Positions 44,115-55,639 of a stretch of DNA of 64,000 nt are shown here, one piece after another; within the stretch, counting starts at the first letter, position 1; each line of letters begins with the position of its first letter. The notes beneath the pieces are model-generated. The model was not told the DNA's origin. It did no database searches and saw only the letters and a list, made by a program, of their open reading frames with translations. Source of the stretch: Anthonomus grandis grandis (taxonomy: Eukaryota; Arthropoda; Insecta; Coleoptera; Curculionidae); the NCBI RefSeq assembly GCF_022605725.1, contig NC_065551.1, positions 8,370,001 through 8,434,000 on the forward strand, read 5' to 3'. A program made the position numbers and the translations under genes.

Positions 44115-44445
44115 TATAACTGTTATAGTTAGCCAAGAAAAAATCTAAAATTTTTGTCTCTTGCATTTTTTCGATACGATGAACCGTTTTCGAGAAAATC
44201 TGGTTGGAAAGGAAACATTATTAAACCCAATTAAACTATCAAATTAGGAAAACCAAAGTCGGCCATGATTACTTTACTTTTTGTAAAATCAAATTGTATC
44301 GAAAAAAGGCAAGAAACGACAATTTTAGATTTATTTCATAGCTAACTAGACGATGTTTAAGATTTTCAAATTTCTTATCAGAAACATAAGATGTAGGCCA
44401 TTATAAGGGTCAAGCCCCCTGAATCCTTCCCTAAAATTGAGTTTA
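44115..44445. mobile_element. middle and right arm of the old foldback
   Basis: Continues the foldback that begins at 35191. AAAATCTAAAATTTTTGTCT and TTTTTTCGATACG at 44140-44180 pair with the inverse of AAGAAACGACAATTTTAGAT at about 44310. Then CTTATCAGAAACATAAGA and CCCCCTGAATCCTTCCC pair with sequence before pogo 1 and before the LINE. The outer part of the right arm is missing at the pogo 2 insertion. Confidence 0.6.
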
Positions 44446-44857
44446 GGGGAAAGTCGGTGAATTGTGCGCATCTAAGAAAAAACCTTGGTATTTTAGTAAA
44501 TGTCATATAAAAATTTGAAATTTCGCTCAGATGTTCTTCATTTTTTGTACTATAAGCCGAGCGAATCAATCAGTACCAAAAAATATATTGTAAAATTAAG
44601 GACAAGATTAAATAAAATCTTGCCGTGCGCACAATTACCCAGCCTATGCGGTTAATTGGGCGCACCAGTCAGCGTAATTGTGCGCAAGTACAACGTGGTA
44701 AATTAAAATAGTCTAACAGGAAAAATCAAGAACAAATTGCGTTATATATTTATTAGGATACAAAAGACATAAAAATAATACAAACTAAAATAATAATACA
44801 ATCAACATTAGTGCAAAGGCCATGAGCCCACCTACTACAGGTTGAACATTGAAACCC

Positions 44858-45211
44858 ATTTTCAGTTTCGTGTTTGTGACCCAATATTTTCAATATTGCG
44901 GAGGGTTGGGTTGGGTCTGGGTTGATATTGAAGATATTGGGTCACAAACACGAAACTGAAAATAAACAAAACTTGAAACATCGATAGACTGGAACGTAAC
45001 AACATGGGATTTTTAAACAAACCTATGAATACTTGAAGAAATGGGCGAACATCAGTAGACAACTTGCTAATTATAGAAATCACAAGTATTTTCTTTCACA
45101 ATGTAGAAGCAACCAGTGTCCTGAGGATGATTTAATATAAGTCGAAACGTCGACATTTAAGTAAACAGGTTTCTGTTTTATTTCTGACCCCATCCAACAA
45201 CCCTCCGCAAT
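44858..45211. mobile_element. small hairpin-bearing insertion in pogo 2
   Basis: Flanked by ATTGAAACC copies (44848-44856 and 45212-45220). It holds a 39-bp almost perfect hairpin (arms 44859-44897 and 44924-44962), and a GCGGAGGGTTG word whose inverse sits at the right end. Near 45120 there is CTGAGGATG, a weak stem and CGAAACGTCGAC, a motif common at retroelement ends. No coding. Confidence 0.6.
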
Positions 45212-45485
45212 ATTGAAACCAATATTCATCTTTTTTGCTTGTGTCATCACAAATTATGCATCTCTCTTCATCATTTGCATCCAATTCATCATCATCACAT
45301 AATTGGCTATCAGAGATATCTTCTTCAGACTCGCTCTCTTAAAAACTTTTCTTTTAACTGCCCTTTTTTACATTTACCCGAATGTTCTAAACTTAGCTTT
45401 TTCCTAATGTTTGTTTTGTTTCCTTTGCTTTTTTCTCCAAGGCTGTCTGTCTTTTTTCTTTAATGCGGCAGCTAGCAACATTTCT

Positions 45486-46973
45486 TTATTTGGAATTTGT
45501 GTTAAAATTTGTGACTTTTGTTTTTTTTCGACGTTGAACTTTCCCTGTACCTGATGTCCTTTGAGGAATTAGATTCAATTCCTCAAATGATAGTTCAAAC
45601 TGCGAGCTAGTGGAACTGGTATTTAGAAGGGAACTTTTTTGTGCAGAAATTGAAGTAGTGGAGTCTAATTCAACTTGCTGAAAAGCTGTGGAAGTGCTTG
45701 GAACAGGTGTTTCTGGTTGAATTTTAGAGACGTTTTCCGAATTCTCTTCGTCCAGTGTTATTGCTGGCATATGATAAGTAGAGGGCGTAAAGTCTTCTTT
45801 TATAAATTTTTCTGGCTGAAAAGGCCATATTCCTGAAGCTTTAAATCCCGCTTGGGCTTTATCCATCGTGACGGCTTGAACATAGGCTTTATGGAAGAGC
45901 TCTGCTAAGTCATACGGTGTAATTTTTGGATATTGTAAGAGGTAGTTGTCACATTGTCGATTAAAAGCTGCTTTAAAAGGACCATAAAATGTTAAATCCA
46001 AAGGCTGTAAGCGATGCGAGGTATGTTATGTATTGTTAGCAGTTCAATCCCATTCAGCTTCCAGTATTCATAAATTTGTATAGAAATGTGGCTTGAGTGA
46101 TTATCCAGTATTACCAAAACTGGTTGATCTGTGGAAGGCTTAACATTTTTTTTGAAATGCTGAAGCCACTCATAAAATAAATCTTCATTGCTCCATCCGG
46201 ATTTAGAGTAATTATACTTCGCATGCGGCGGTCCGTTTTTCTCCAAAATGCTGGTCATGCGAGCCCTGGGAAAAATGAACATTGGAGAAACGTAGCAGGT
46301 ACCAGCTGCATTAAAGCAACAAATTACAGTTACTGTTTTCCCCCTTTCAGCAGAAGTCTTTGCTCCAAATTGTTTCACTCCCTTAGATTCAGACGTTTAC
46401 AAGGTTTTTGAACGATTGAAATTCCAGTTTCATCCTCGTTAAAAATGTTATCATCTTTGAAGCGATACTTTTCATAGAGTTTCTTTAGGTTAGCAAAGAA
46501 TTGGTTAATCTGTTCCTCATTGAACGCAGATATTCGGTTTATGCTTGTTGGTTCAGGTTTTCTTAGCGATAACTCATTATTCCTCTTTAAAAATTGATAG
46601 TACCAATCTTTACCTGCTATTTTCGTCGTGGCGTTAAAGTTGTTTGGGATGTTGTTGGCTAATGCGAAATCATATGCTAGTCGACGAAGTTCAGTTCTGG
46701 TGACACCATGAAAGCATAAAACAAGTTTGCCATTTTTAACACATGACTTGCTAGACTCTTTTCTTGGTCTTCTGAAAAAGTAGAATGACATCCCATGTGA
46801 GGCCCACGCCCTTCATCATAGTCCTTCTTTCTTTTGCGAATGGTAGATTCAGGAATTCCAAACCTCCTTCCGGCATCTCTAATTGCGCCACCATTTTCGA
46901 CAAATTTTAATGCCAATTTCATTTTTTCTGTATCCCAGGATCTCTTATTTGATTTGCGATTATATTTTGGCAT
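45486..46973 (-). pseudogene. pogo-like transposase 2, broken
   Basis: Minus strand. Starts MPKYNRKSNKRSWDTEKM behind a TTTCAG, with a psq-type helix-turn-helix (AIRDAGRRFGIPESTIRKRK). After a frameshift near 46760 the CENP-B-type part (AYDFALANNIPNNF) and the DDE_1 core follow: FNEDETGIS (about 46435), VILDNHSSH (about 46110), and PLDLTFYGPFK (about 45990). The C-terminal tail is Ser/Thr-rich with a final basic patch. Frameshifts near 46380 and 46000 separate the blocks. A diverged copy of about 100 bp of its tail lies at 49875. Confidence 0.85.
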
Positions 46974-47384
46974 CTGAAACAATTAAAAAAAAAACATTGT
47001 ATTTCAACAAAAATAAATTTAAAAAGTCGGGTACCTAATTGTGCGCACCGCGCACCATTAGTTATATACCTTAGTTAAATAGCTCCACCAATAAATAAAA
47101 CCACATTAATTAGTTTACACCAAATTCGGAAACAAAAACAGCTAAACTAGAAGCAGTCCAATCTCTTATTCATACACAGACAAAAATTAGAGTAAACAAC
47201 CCGAATAACCGCCAAGTAAAATAACATACGCGTTGGTGGGGTTAAATGTTCCGTCGGTGGCGTTACTTCAACTAATGCCTAAGAGGTGTCACGACGTGTA
47301 TGGATTCGACTAATAAACCGATTGTTTCTGTTGATGTGACGCTGCGCACTATTAGCCGCCGCGCACGATTACCCGACTCTCCCC

Positions 47385-48057
47385 TATATTATGTACAATG
47401 TACATTCAAGAGGCAAGTCAACTAATATAGGTATTTATTGGTGGTGAAAGAGAATTAGTTTATTTAATTTTTCTCGGATTTTTTTTTCTTTTAAACAGAA
47501 CACAAAATTGTTTAAAAATAGTCCACAAAAAAGTTCCTTCACACAGTACTTCACAAGCAGCGAGTCACGCTCACAAAGTTTATTCGTTTTTATAGTGTAT
47601 TTACCATTTTATAATCAAAATATAAAAAAATATGACTTCAAAACAAAAGTAACACCACAAAAATCCAAAAACAAAAAACACATGCAATGAAGCACAGAAC
47701 ACAAATATAGCAATGCAGCTATGTTCTCGCTAAAGAAGACCATGGCTGGGCCATGTTTTTGCTATCGATGTTTTATTTTTATACACTATCGAGACCCAGA
47801 CTAAGTTTCAATTTGTAATATTTATAATTAATATCTATAAGTGAAGTAATTATTTATTTAATTTTGATTAAGTCGGTCGTCGATGTAGAAGAACACCGAT
47901 GTTTTTAAGGCATCGATGTTACCTTTCTATACTCAACATCGATGTTTCATTGAAATGTCCCAGCACTAGACCATAAAAATGGCGGCCATGGTCATTAGAC
48001 AATCGGCGTAGGTCACGTTTACTTTGAAACGGACATTTATTTAACATATGTTACAGG
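47385..48057. other. intergenic sequence with ATCGATGTTT words
   Basis: No gene seen. CATCGATGTTT-like words recur near 47768, 47890, 47912 and 47940. AAAATGGCGGCC at 47976-47987 is a YY1/Pleiohomeotic-like box, repeated at 49673. Confidence 0.4.
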
Positions 48058-48895
48058 TTAATCTAAAAGATTCATGCCTATTTGCCTAACTAGAGTATTT
48101 CTTAAAATTAAGGAAATGGCTACTTTATGCAAAGTGCAGGTGGCCTTTGCGTGGAGTGTGGTGGGTTTTCTTAGGCTCCCACGGGATGTATGCTCTGCAG
48201 CAGCATTAGGAACTGCTGCTGCAGTGAGGCGAAGAACGCTTGTAGCATGGCGTTTGGTTCTGTACCTAGCCCCCGACGGCAGCTGCCTCTTGTTGCGGTG
48301 GTGCGGCAAGGCGGCTGTTGTCCTGGGTGCCCCAGGTAAACGGGCGATCCCGTCTGGCAGTTTTTGCCTTCAGGATCTGCTTGGGATTTCTAGGGCATCC
48401 CAGGTAGTTGGCTGTATGTGGGCCTCCACAGTTGGCACATGTGGCCGGCTGGTCGCGTGGCTTTGTCCACTCGGCGGTGGCGTGAAGTTGGCCACACTTC
48501 ACGCACTTGTGGGCCGCCCTGCACCTGGCCTGGGCGTGTCCATGGAGCTGGCACCTGTGGCACTGTATTCTCCTGGACTTGTTTCTTTGGGCTTCTACCC
48601 TTATCTTCACGCCGCGCAGCTCCGTAAGTGAGAAGATCGACTTTTCTTCTCTCGGGAGCTGCACCAGGACCAGTGGTGTGGGCTGCCTGTTCCTGTTGAA
48701 GTACCGTCCCGCTGAGTGAGGTTGAAAGCCTAGCTTCCTCAGGTCCTCCAAGATGCTATCGGCCGACCAGTGCTCGAAGGGACCTCGGAGAACGATGTAT
48801 AGCCTTCTCTCCTCTGGCAGGGAGAAGGAGTGGAACGGCACTTTTGAGAATTCCAGATAGTCCTGGGTATCACTCGATATGATTAATTCTAAATA
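48058..48895 (-). pseudogene. jockey-clade LINE ORF1 (gag-like) fragment
   Basis: Minus-strand frame, markedly GC-richer than its surroundings. It reads DTQDYLEFSKVPFHSFSLPE, then LRGPFEHWSADSILEDLRKL, the pre-C2HC region, then zinc knuckles CHRCQLHGHAQARC, CVKCGQLHATAEW and CANCGGPHTANYLGC. The first two are the usual CCHC form; the second lacks the last Cys. These are nucleic-acid-binding knuckles of jockey/X-element ORF1 proteins. N-terminus and ORF2 are absent. A shifted frame continues to about 48058. Confidence 0.8.
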
Positions 48896-49715
48896 ACATT
48901 TTCAATTGTGAGTACAGCAGCGGGTTGCCTAGTTTTTGGCGATTTTTAAGCGACACGCTTGGGTATATCATCTGCATCAGGCGATATAGCTTCCTCCTTA
49001 TTTAATACGCGGACAATGTATCTTATTTAAATCGTATCGGCATCCTTATTTAAACGTATTTGGTTCACTGTTTCTCAAAACCGAATTATTGTTAATTGTC
49101 TGTCTGTGTTGTTTATCATAGAATAATATATAGAGTTGTTAACTTTTACTATATAAACCCTTGCTAATTACAAACCCTCATAAAATCATCTATATCTTGA
49201 TTTTTATAGACGGTTGAACCTATTAAGGTAGAAACACTGGACATAGAAGAAAATTAAAAGTCGTAAAGTAAAAATAGAAAGAAAATAAAAGTGTTTTTAA
49301 CTAAATTTGTTAAGTAAACACAGGCACAAATTTAAATGAAGATCATCATTTTCATGGTATTAGGATTATAAGATTCAAGTTTACCAGAATAATAAAACAA
49401 ATATTTTAAAGTGCATGCATCTATCTGAAGTTAATTGAAACTTTGTCTCATTTTAAGTGAGGATTACTTTCTTTCATACACGAAATTCGTAAAGAAATAC
49501 ATTAAAAATCTCAGATCTAATGCAACTATCTTAAATTCTTAACTAAATGTTACTTTTACTCTATTTTGTTTTGTAAACATAACTTCCCAGAAACTTTAAT
49601 TGTTTTGTTTCCCTACAATTGGCACAACTGAAAATTGTCAGAGTGACCAACATCGAAAGGACACAATCACGCAAAATGGCGGCCACCTAGTAGTGGTCAT
49701 TTACTTTTCATTGAA
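48896..49715. other. intergenic, no gene recognised
   Basis: AT-rich. TATATAAACC at about 49150 is a TATA-like word; AAAATGGCGGCC recurs at 49673-49684 followed by TGGTCATT, as at 47976. Confidence 0.4.
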
Positions 49716-50160
49716 TTGGCAGTCCAGGTATATTTATTAAGTTCGTGGCGTGGGTCTTGGCCCATTCTACCCTTTCTCTATGACTATGACTACATCACGC
49801 CAGAACTTTTAAATAAAATATGTCAAAGAAGACCCAAACTGTATTGGTGGAAAAAAAGGAACACTAAATCATCTAACAGGTGTTTCTGGTTGAACTTTAG
49901 AGACGTTTTCCGAATTCTCTTTGCCCAATGTTATTGCTGGCATATGATGAGTAGATGGCAAAAAGTCTTCTTTTGAAGGAACACTAAATCATCTTATCTT
50001 CAACTGTACCTTCCGGGAAAATCAATGCAAGGAAAACTACTTGCAAGCCATGCATGAACTATTAGGACCAGTAGGCATCAAGGACATTTTGGCAAAACCA
50101 GCGTCAATGACCATGCACAAAATCATAGAATACCTAAGAAAAGAAAACTTCAACCTTTAA
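49716..50160 (+). mobile_element. LINE ORF2 C-terminal fragment with patched-in pogo sequence
   Basis: Plus frame: YITPELLNKICQRRPKLYWW, a break, then GTLNHLIFNCTFRENQC and IIEYLRKENFNL then stop at 50158. HLIFNC with a conserved Cys and YLRKENFNL fits the end of jockey-like LINE proteins. The break is a 120-bp insertion derived from a pogo-2-like sequence (49875-49974), with AAGGAACACTAAATCATCT on both sides (49856-49874 and 49976-49994). Confidence 0.65.
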
Positions 50161-50559
50161 GAAAAGGAAAAAAACGGGAAGAGTAGTCTCTTAAGGTAAG
50201 GCATGGAGAGATTCAGACGTACCTCTAAACTACGCCTTTCATGAGTAAGCAGAATATGGATGGCTATCTGCAAAAACGCGGGCTTAACAAGAAAGAAGAA
50301 ATGAGTGAGGTGAGAGAGAAGTGAGGAAGATACAGTTGAAATGTTTTTCTAAAGTCTTTAGTGTCTGAAAATCACCATTATTACACATCCTGTATATATT
50401 TTAAGCAATTTGAAATTCGGCACGTTTACTATGAATAAACTTTAGTGGTCTTAAGTTTACGTGACAATCTGTCTACTTTATCTCCCTATTAACAAACTCG
50501 CGATGCTTGACGCTCTCATGAAATTCTACCTTAATTCATTTCTTCTTATTCACGTTTTT
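50161..50559. other. no gene recognised
   Basis: Sequence after the LINE end; no coding, repeat or RNA feature identified. Confidence 0.4.
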
Positions 50560-50659
50560 CATTTTTGACGACTCCGATTTTTCATTCGTTTGCCGAACCA
50601 GAGAGCGAGCGGACCGTAGCAAGTTTCTTAGATTTCAGTCGGCTTTTTTACTGGTAAGT
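50560..50659 (+). promoter_or_regulatory. candidate promoter/noncoding first exon for the peroxiredoxin
   Basis: A GC- and CpG-richer patch (GCCGAACCAGAGAGCGAGCG) ends in a strong splice donor GTAAGT at 50654. The only downstream plus-strand gene start with a matching upstream acceptor is the peroxiredoxin (AG at 61978-61979, ATG at 61990). That would give an 11.3-kb first intron. It could serve another transcript. Confidence 0.35.
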
Positions 50660-52215
50660 TCTCTTGCTTTCTCAATTACGTTATTACGTATTAATATTCG
50701 TAAGCATTTATACTGATAACATAAAGTTAAAATAATTGGCATGCCGATGCCACCATGCCACGTTTAACTACATAGCATCCGTTCTTTGATGAGTTTAACC
50801 GGTTTGTGAGATTGTAACTGCGATTAACTTTCACCTTTGTCCCTTAGCATAAAGTAACTGTACTAGGAAAGGTACTCTTTAGAGTTAAATTATTAGTCAC
50901 GTCTTGCACAACTTGCAATTTTATTACGACTTTTAGGATGTTAATGGTGTGTCAATTAAAGTCAAAAGTTATCCTCTCAATCCAATTAATTATTTAATAA
51001 TTTTACCCTGGTCGATTTCAGTTGCAATTCTTCATATTCAATATCTGCTATTAAACACAGAGTAGAAAAAAAGGTGACATGAGCAGATCCTTCATGATAA
51101 GTACTTTTAACACATTTCATGGCAATATAAATTATACCTATACAATATTAAGCATGTTAACCAACAAGGTATAATAAAACTGTCTTATTGGGTTCATGAC
51201 AGACAGACTTTGAAACTATCAATTTAGCAAGTTTTACTTTGATGGGTGATTTCACTGGTTAGAACATTTATTTATTTATTGTTTTTCCCACTATATCAAT
51301 TGATACAATAGTGACAACATAATTGCAGCTTTAAAATTCTAGATGATTCTTTTTTTTTACTTAACAAATGATAAGCAATTTGTTTGGCTAAAGTATTTTT
51401 ATCATGGTATGCAATAATATTTTAGTTATGGATAAGACAAAATTTGTGGTATTTTTGTTTAAAGATAAAAAATTATTTTAGTGCTAGTAACTGAAACAGT
51501 TGTTTTGCTTTAAATTCATTTGAGTTTTAATAAACAAATGTTCGAATGAAAAATGTTTTACAGTTCTATTAGTAATTAGAAATATTATCCATCCTTGAGC
51601 TGAGTTTTTTTTTTGAATAAATGAAAATCATAGGACATAATCCTACATATGATCATTCATAATGATCATACATGTATCATCTTTTTTAGGTGCCAAGCTA
51701 TTTAGCCTATTATTTTTTTTAACCAATTAAAAATTAGAAAATTGTATATATTAATTACCATAAAATGTGGGTGAATAGGAACTGCTTTTCACTTTTAATG
51801 ACAAGTATAATATGCAAAAGTCCGAACTAGTTTAGGACTCTATAATGGCAAAGTATTTTTTTTCTAATAAATATTACTATGGTAAAAAAAAATTAATCCT
51901 GTATGTTCCTATTCACTTGCCATTGTGGTGAGTTAGAACCACTATTTTGTCAGTTTATTTGTTTGATTGATTTAATATATTGCCAGGAGAATGGGAACAA
52001 ACATAAAGTGATTTATAATTTATATTTTCAAATAATGCATGTAAAAAAATTAAAAAACATATCAGAAACAAATCTTATAAACACAAACATAAAAATGTAT
52101 TGCTTTAAACAAAAAGCAGCTAAATAAAATAAGATTTTTTTAAAATTTACATTTTAGCAAAAAGTCTTATGTTTACCCTTTAGGAGACTAAATTGTTAAT
52201 TCGAAAATATATATA
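50660..52215. other. AT-rich DNA without genes
   Basis: No coding sequence. GGGTGAATAGGAAC (about 51770) and its inverse GTTCCTATTCAC (about 51905) frame a 150-bp stretch; similar words occur at 32145-32230 and 54848-54895. Confidence 0.4.
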
Positions 52216-54608
52216 CAGGGTATCCGGAAAGTCAACGATAATACTGAAGGGGCTGATGGAGCAACTCATAAGCACCAGAAAAACATAAAATGACCTTAGT
52301 AAAAAATTGATGGTTTTTGAGATATTGGCACTTTAGTGGAATTCACCAAAATCCTACTCTTGGATCAGATTTTCGATTGTCACGCCTTAAAAATAGATGT
52401 TTTTTAGAATCTCTTTTTAGCTATGTAACACTGAATAGCCATTTTACTGATCAAAGACAAACATTAAACTAAACGGCCAAAAAATTTAATAAGAAATCTA
52501 TTCTAAAATTAAGTATTACTTATTTTTATTTTTTAAACTTTGAATTTGATCGCCCATACTGGACCAAAAAAATTGTACGGCAACCTGGCTAATACCCTAA
52601 AAACTTTGCTCATTTAATCTACTTTTTAAAATTACCTAAATGTTTTTTTAACAGTTTACTATTAGTTATAGTAAAAAATAACCCTAATTCACCTTATGAT
52701 ATCATTGTAAAAAAATTAAACAAATTTTTAAGTTATGTTTAAAATGTTTTTATTTAACTTAAAAATTAAAAAAATCAAGAGCGAAGGTAATTCTTATCAT
52801 CATAGCCATAAACAACAAACGTTTTTGGAATTTAGTTTGTTTACAGTATTCCGTGAACTAACTACTTTTTTGCTTGTATCCTAATGTTTCTGTTACCTTT
52901 TACTTTGGATTTGTTTTTGAGTTCATTTTCCTGTGGTCTGTGTTCTTTGAGCTGTTTGTTTAATTGGTTAATCATTTATTATGCCCTTGCCGTATACCGC
53001 CCAAGAATATTATGCAAACATGCATCTCATTTATGGTGAATGCAGAGGAAATGCTCTAGCAGCATCTAATCTTTATCAAGAAAGATATCCGAATTTGGCC
53101 TTATATCCTGACTATCGTGTATTTATTAATGTTCACCGCTCATATTCCGAAGGCAGAATGCCTCATGCTCCTGTTCGAGAGGAAAGACCTCATATTGATT
53201 ATGTTGATCAAGTTTTAGAAGAAATTGAAAATGATTCGACTACTTCGGCACGAGCAATCGAAAGAAGAACAGGGATGCCGAAATCGGTAGTAAACGACAT
53301 CACTAGGCGATTTCAATATCACCCTTATCATGTTCAACGAGTGTAAAGCCTACTGCCTCGAGACTACGAACCACGCCTACAATTTTGCTGCAGAATGTTG
53401 CAAAAAAATCAAGAGGATCCGAATTTTTTAAAAATATACTGTGGTCGGATGAGAGTACATTCAAAAAGGATGGCTTTATGAACATGCACAATTTGCACAC
53501 TTATGCGTTGGAAAATCCCCACTTTATTCGAGAAGAAAGGTCACAGTACCGATTTAAAGTAAACTTGTGGACCGGTATCTTGAACGAACGTGTAATTGGC
53601 CCATTCAAATTACCAGAAAATTTGAACTGGCAGGCTTAGATTTTTGTCGACACAATCTACCAATTATTTTAAAAGATGTTCCTTTGGCCAGTCGCCGAAT
53701 AATGTGGTTCCAAAATGATGCTTGCCCGGCACATTATGCCCATGAAGTTCGTCGGTATTTAAACCAAACATACCCCAACAGATGGATCGGCCGACTTGGT
53801 CCAATTTTATGGGCTCCCAGGTTTCTCAGACCTAAACCCCCTCGATTTTTTTTACTGGGGTTGCATAAAAGAAAAGGTTTATGCAAGACCAATAAATAAT
53901 ATTGCTGAATTACGGCAGCGAATAAATGATGCAGCCCAAGATCTTAACGCTGCCAGGAATGCAAGATGGATCAATAGGTCATTTATTAAAAGATGCCACG
54001 CCTGCATTCGCGTTGGTGGTAGACAGTTCGAACATATTATTTGTTTTTAAAATTTTTTTTTAAGTTAAATAAAAATATTTTTTGAACATAACATAATTAT
54101 AAATTTGTTTTATTTTTTTTCATAAGGTAGATTAGGTTTATCTTTCACTCTATCACAATAACAGTAAAGCTTTTTTTAAAACATATTGGGTAATTTTAAA
54201 ATTAAATTAAATGAGCAAACTGTTTAAGGTATTAGCCGGGTTGCCGTACAATTTTTCGGTCCAGTATGAGCGGTCAAATTCAAAGTTTAAAAAATAAAAA
54301 TAAGTAATACTTTATTTTAGAATAGATTTCTTATTAAATTTTTTGGCCGTTTAGTTTAATGTTTGTCTTTGATCAGTAAAATGGCTATTCAGTGTTGCAT
54401 AGCTAAAAAGAGATTCTAAAAAACATCTATTTTTAAGGCGTGACAATCGAAAATCTGATCCAAGAGTAGGATTTTGGTGACTTCCACTAAAGTGCCAATA
54501 TCTCGAAAACCATCAATTTTTTACTAAGGTCATTTTATGTTTTTCTGGGTGCTTATGAGTTGCTCCATCAGCCCCTTCAGTATTACCGTTGACTTTCCGG
54601 ACACCCTG
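52216..54608 (+). mobile_element. mariner-type element with 485-bp inverted repeats
   Basis: Ends CAGGGTATCCGGAAAGTCAA (52216) and TTGACTTTCCGGACACCCTG (54608), TA on both sides. The inverted repeats run to about 52699 and from about 54120 and are very alike. Between them is a decayed transposase. Long repeats are unusual for mariner (usual size about 30 bp). Confidence 0.92.
52981..54053 (+). pseudogene. mariner-type transposase with DUF4817-like start, broken
   Basis: Starts MPLPYTAQEYYANMHLIYGE, the DUF4817-like helix-turn-helix region (ALAASNLYQERYPNLALYPD), a second DNA-binding part (TSARAIERRTGMPKSVVNDI), then the DDD core: LWSDESTF (about 53440), WFQNDACPAHY (about 53705), and DLNPLDFFYWG (about 53825), again with 41 residues between the second and third aspartates. 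Ends GGRQFEHIICF. Broken by TAA at 53344, frameshifts near 53425, 53600 and 53815. Same family as the fragment at 3-702. Confidence 0.9.
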
Positions 54609-54610
54609 TA

Positions 54611-55639
54611 TATGAGAGTTTTATTTACTTAAGATTTTGTACTCTTTCAACCAAAAGTTTGACAGGTACAAAATACAATGGTTCTTTAAGACAAACTTTG
54701 AGGTTATGTATCAAAGTTGTTTTTGTTGTTGAATAAATGCCAGGGCTTCTATCTCATAGTCGCAACAGTCAGTTTCATTTAACCAACACAAATGTTTCTG
54801 TATATTAATTTATTTAATGAATATGAAAAGGAACACAAATTTAAAAAGTTTTGTTCCTATTCCCTTTAAAATTCCCATTCACCCCATTTTATTGTATTTA
54901 AAACTTAAAAGTTTCTAAATTTGTGTTCCTTTTAGAAACAACCAAAAATAATATAATATAAAAATTCTCCTAAAAATAATGGTTCTCTTCCTATTGGTCA
55001 AATCTCTTCTAAAATAATAAAAATTTTATATTCAAACATACCTTGAAAAGCTGTCCTTATACCTCAAAAAATCTTAACTGTATTTTCTCTTTTTATCTTG
55101 GAAATGGCTCCTCTTATTTATAAATATCCTGAATCTTTACACTGGTCATATGAATCATCATGTAGATGATTTTGCTCTACCAATCCCTACATTCTCGTCG
55201 CTCATATATACCTTACAATGAAAAAATTTACATCTATTTCAATCATTTTCTTCTACCTATTAGACAAGTATGAAATAGAAAAAGTTTAAAAGCAAGTTAA
55301 AATCACTTTTACTAACTAAAGCATAATATAGCCTTGATGAATTGTTTAACAATACATTTTAACATGTGCTCTAACATAATTTCCATATGATGTAATACCT
55401 GTTGTTTTGTTCTATTATTGTTTAATTTCCTTATTTTAACTTCTATTTTTGACAGCAGTTTTACTTATTTTGTTATTTTTTGATAATGTGTTTTTTTTTT
55501 ATTTTATAATTAAAAAATATGTATGGGTTCTTCTGTGAATTTGTAATTTTTTAGTTTTTAGGATGCTTGTACACAAGGTTTTGTCTTACATAATATAGAA
55601 TATTTTCTTTATTTCTTTCTAAACCAAAATCCATTTACA
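54611..55639. other. intergenic, no gene recognised
   Basis: AT-rich; the short GTTCCTATTC/CCCATTCACCCC words at 54848-54895 are shared with 32145-32230 and 51770-51915. Confidence 0.4.

Larger units (their letters stand above)
44446..47384 (-). mobile_element. pogo-like element 2
   Basis: 2.9 kb, ends GGGGAAAGTCGGTGAATTGT and inverse ACGATTACCCGACTCTCCCC, TA on both sides (44444-44445 and 47385-47386). Subterminal copies of AATTGTGCGCA/TGCGCACAATT recur inside both ends (about 44459, 44627, 44679, 47038), probably transposase-binding repeats. The transposase lies on the minus strand. Confidence 0.88.

Noticed and set aside
45118..45170. Hammerhead-ribozyme-like core (CTGAGGA, stem, GAAAC), also near 1468
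   Set aside because: The core words fit, but no stem I partner or upstream cleavage triplet could be paired at either site.
48074..48631. 185-aa plus-strand frame in the GC-rich patch
   Set aside because: Antisense shadow of the zinc-knuckle LINE ORF1, which has clear family motifs.
51903..52127. 74-aa frame before the mariner element
   Set aside because: AT-rich random frame with an alternative start, no domain.
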